From RYN-230 sp963713815 (GTDB lineage Bacteria; Actinomycetota; Actinomycetes; Streptosporangiales; Streptosporangiaceae), in the NCBI GenBank assembly GCA_963713815.1, contig CAVQNH010000017.1, positions 68,442 to 132,441 on the forward strand: 64,000 nt of DNA, written 5' to 3'. Below the pieces are notes generated by a model. The model was not told the DNA's origin. It did no database searches and was given only the letters and a program-made list of their open reading frames with translations. Positions 62,717 to 64,000 of the stretch are shown one piece after another. Made by a program: the position numbers and the translations under genes. How positions within the stretch are numbered: position 1 is the stretch's first letter; each line of letters starts with the position of its first letter.

Positions 62717-64000
62717 GTGGTCCTGGTGGCCGGGTTGTTCGCGATGACCGCGGGCTGCACGTTCCAGTACGGGCTGGCCTACCTGATCCCCGCGTTCCGG
62801 GCTGAGGGCCTGTCCCTGGAACAGGCGGGCATCCTGGTCGCCTGTCCCACGGCCGGCCTGCTGCTCACCCTGGTGGCCTGGGGCGCGGCCGCGGACCGCT
62901 GGGGGGAGCGGCTGGTGCTCGGCGCGGGGCTGGCCCTGGCCGGGACGCTCCTGGTGGCAGGGGCCACCGTGCACGGGACGGCCGCGCTCGGGGCCTGCCT
63001 GGTCGCGGCCGGGGCGGCCGGGGCGTCGGTGTACGCCGCCAGCGGGCGCCTCATCCTGGGCTGGTTCCCCGCCCGCCAGCGGGGCCTGGCCATGGGCATC
63101 CGGCAGAGCGCCCAGCCGCTGGGCGTGGCCGTCGCTGCGCTCGCGCTGCCGTCAATCGGCGCGCATGGCCGGGCGCCCGCGCTCGCTTTCCTCGGCACGT
63201 TCTGCCTGGCCGCCGCGGTCCTGGTCGCGGTGGTCGTGCGTGATCCGGCGCGGCCGCCACGCCAGGCTGGCCGCCACGGCGGCTCACCCTACCGGGGCGG
63301 CCCGCACCGGACGGCCATCATCTTGTGGCGTATCCACGCGGCGAGCGCGCTGCTCGTCGTGCCCCAGTTCGCGGTGGCCACGTTTGCCCTGGTCTTCCTG
63401 GTCGACGCGCACGGGCTGGATCCGGTCACGGCCGGCCGGATCCTGGCCGTCGCGCAGGCGTGCGGGGCCTTCTCCCGGCTCGGCGCGGGCGTGTGGTCCG
63501 ACCGGGTGGGCAGCCGGATGCGCCCGATGCGGGTGCTCGCGGTGGCCACCGCGCTGATCCTGGCCGCGCTGGCGGCCGGGGCTGCCGTCCGGGCGCCGTG
63601 GGCGGTCGCCGTGCTGTTCGCCGCGGTGATCATCTCGGTCAGCACCAACGGCCTGGCCTTCACCGCCGTGGCCGAGCACGCCGGATCATCCTGGGCGGGG
63701 CGGGCGCTCGGCATCCAGAACACCGGCCAGAACGCGTTCGCGGCCGCCACGCCGCCGGTCCTGGCCGCGGTGATTGGCGCGGCGGGGTACGCCGTCGCGT
63801 TCGGGGTGGTCGCGCTGTTCCCGCTGGCCGCAGCGGGCCTGGTGCCGGTGAGCGAGGAACGACGGGCTGCCGCCCGGGCCAGCCGGGCCGGGCCGCCGCC
63901 TGAGCCAGCCGGGCCGGGGCGCCCGGCCTCGCCGCCGGGCGTTGATCCCGCCGCCGCCCGCAGTGCATCATGGCGTTCTGGGCCCGACGACCCAGGCTGA
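62717..64000 (+). CDS. MFS transporter (oxalate/formate-antiporter-like)
   Basis: The 427-aa protein has about twelve hydrophobic segments, with AVVLVAGLFAMTAGCTFQYGLAYLIPAFRAEGLSLEQAGILVACPTAGLLLTLVAWGAAADRWGERLVL at the N-terminus (motif A DRWGER) and RLGAGVWSDRVGSRMRPM at the second half. It ends in a Pro/Ala-rich tail with TGA at 63998-64000. GTG 62717 gives a short N-terminus: upstream in frame there is a stop at 62645-62647, while an ATG at 62644 opens another frame that stops after 15 codons, so a one-base error may hide the true start. The substrate is unknown. Confidence 0.85.
   Translation: MVLVAGLFAMTAGCTFQYGLAYLIPAFRAEGLSLEQAGILVACPTAGLLLTLVAWGAAADRWGERLVLGAGLALAGTLLVAGATVHGTAALGACLVAAGAAGASVYAASGRLILGWFPARQRGLAMGIRQSAQPLGVAVAALALPSIGAHGRAPALAFLGTFCLAAAVLVAVVVRDPARPPRQAGRHGGSPYRGGPHRTAIILWRIHAASALLVVPQFAVATFALVFLVDAHGLDPVTAGRILAVAQACGAFSRLGAGVWSDRVGSRMRPMRVLAVATALILAALAAGAAVRAPWAVAVLFAAVIISVSTNGLAFTAVAEHAGSSWAGRALGIQNTGQNAFAAATPPVLAAVIGAAGYAVAFGVVALFPLAAAGLVPVSEERRAAARASRAGPPPEPAGPGRPASPPGVDPAAARSASWRSGPDDPG

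Overview
The window is chromosomal DNA from a high-GC actinobacterium. The evidence is a complete Pup-proteasome locus (ARC/Mpa, Dop, Pup, PrcB, PrcA, PafA, PafB, PafC) with tatA, tatC and a Ski2-like helicase downstream, frequent GTG/TTG starts, many apparently leaderless genes, and a Lipobox/Lgt system. The gene order resembles Streptosporangiales-type actinomycetes, but the sequence alone does not settle the genus. No rRNA, tRNA, CRISPR array or insertion sequence was seen.

Layout. 1-2298: end of an oligopeptide/dipeptide ABC operon (permease tail, two ATPases). 2400-8336: small membrane protein, Fe-S RecB-like nuclease, site-2 protease, tRNA m1A58 methyltransferase, proteasomal ATPase ARC. 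8454-15434: dop, pup, prcB, prcA, a succinate-semialdehyde-type dehydrogenase, pafA. 15750-22156: FKBP lipoprotein, DoxX-like protein, DUF3866 protein, pafB (frameshifted inside an 18-bp tandem repeat), pafC, tatA, tatC. 22217-31386: helicase, F420/PPOX oxidoreductase, Usp, GNAT, SLC13-type permease, 5'-3' exonuclease, SpoIIE-type phosphatase, M24 peptidase. 31275-44117: broken ugpC/msmK-type ATPase, Lrp and TetR regulators, DHA2 MFS pump, a truncated adenylation-domain protein, an AfsR/LuxR-type regulator and a large GH38 alpha-mannosidase with two frameshifts. 44363-56933: a catabolic island with a LacI regulator, beta-hydroxyacid dehydrogenase, two substrate-binding lipoproteins, LivHMGF-type transporter, ACMSD-like amidohydrolase, DapA/aldolase-family enzyme and a divergent FAD oxidoreductase. 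57268-64000: DUF1269-like membrane protein, frameshifted GNAT, GntR regulator, O-methyltransferase, PPOX-like protein, lgt, an unknown protein and an MFS transporter.

The strongest new observation is a set of five LacI-type operator-like sites (consensus TGCAAACGATTGCA). Two sit in front of the LacI gene and the divergent mannosidase, one before the beta-hydroxyacid dehydrogenase that opens the Liv cluster, one before the FAD oxidoreductase, and one about 32 kb away before the aldehyde dehydrogenase placed between prcA and pafA. This predicts one regulon for import and oxidation of an unidentified carboxylate or sugar-acid-like substrate, with its last oxidation step encoded inside the proteasome locus.

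Two cautions apply. Several genes (pafB, ugpC, mannosidase, a GNAT) carry single-base frameshifts, so either the assembly has indel errors or these genes are decaying. Short tandem repeats are unusually common and often lie inside or at the ends of coding regions.
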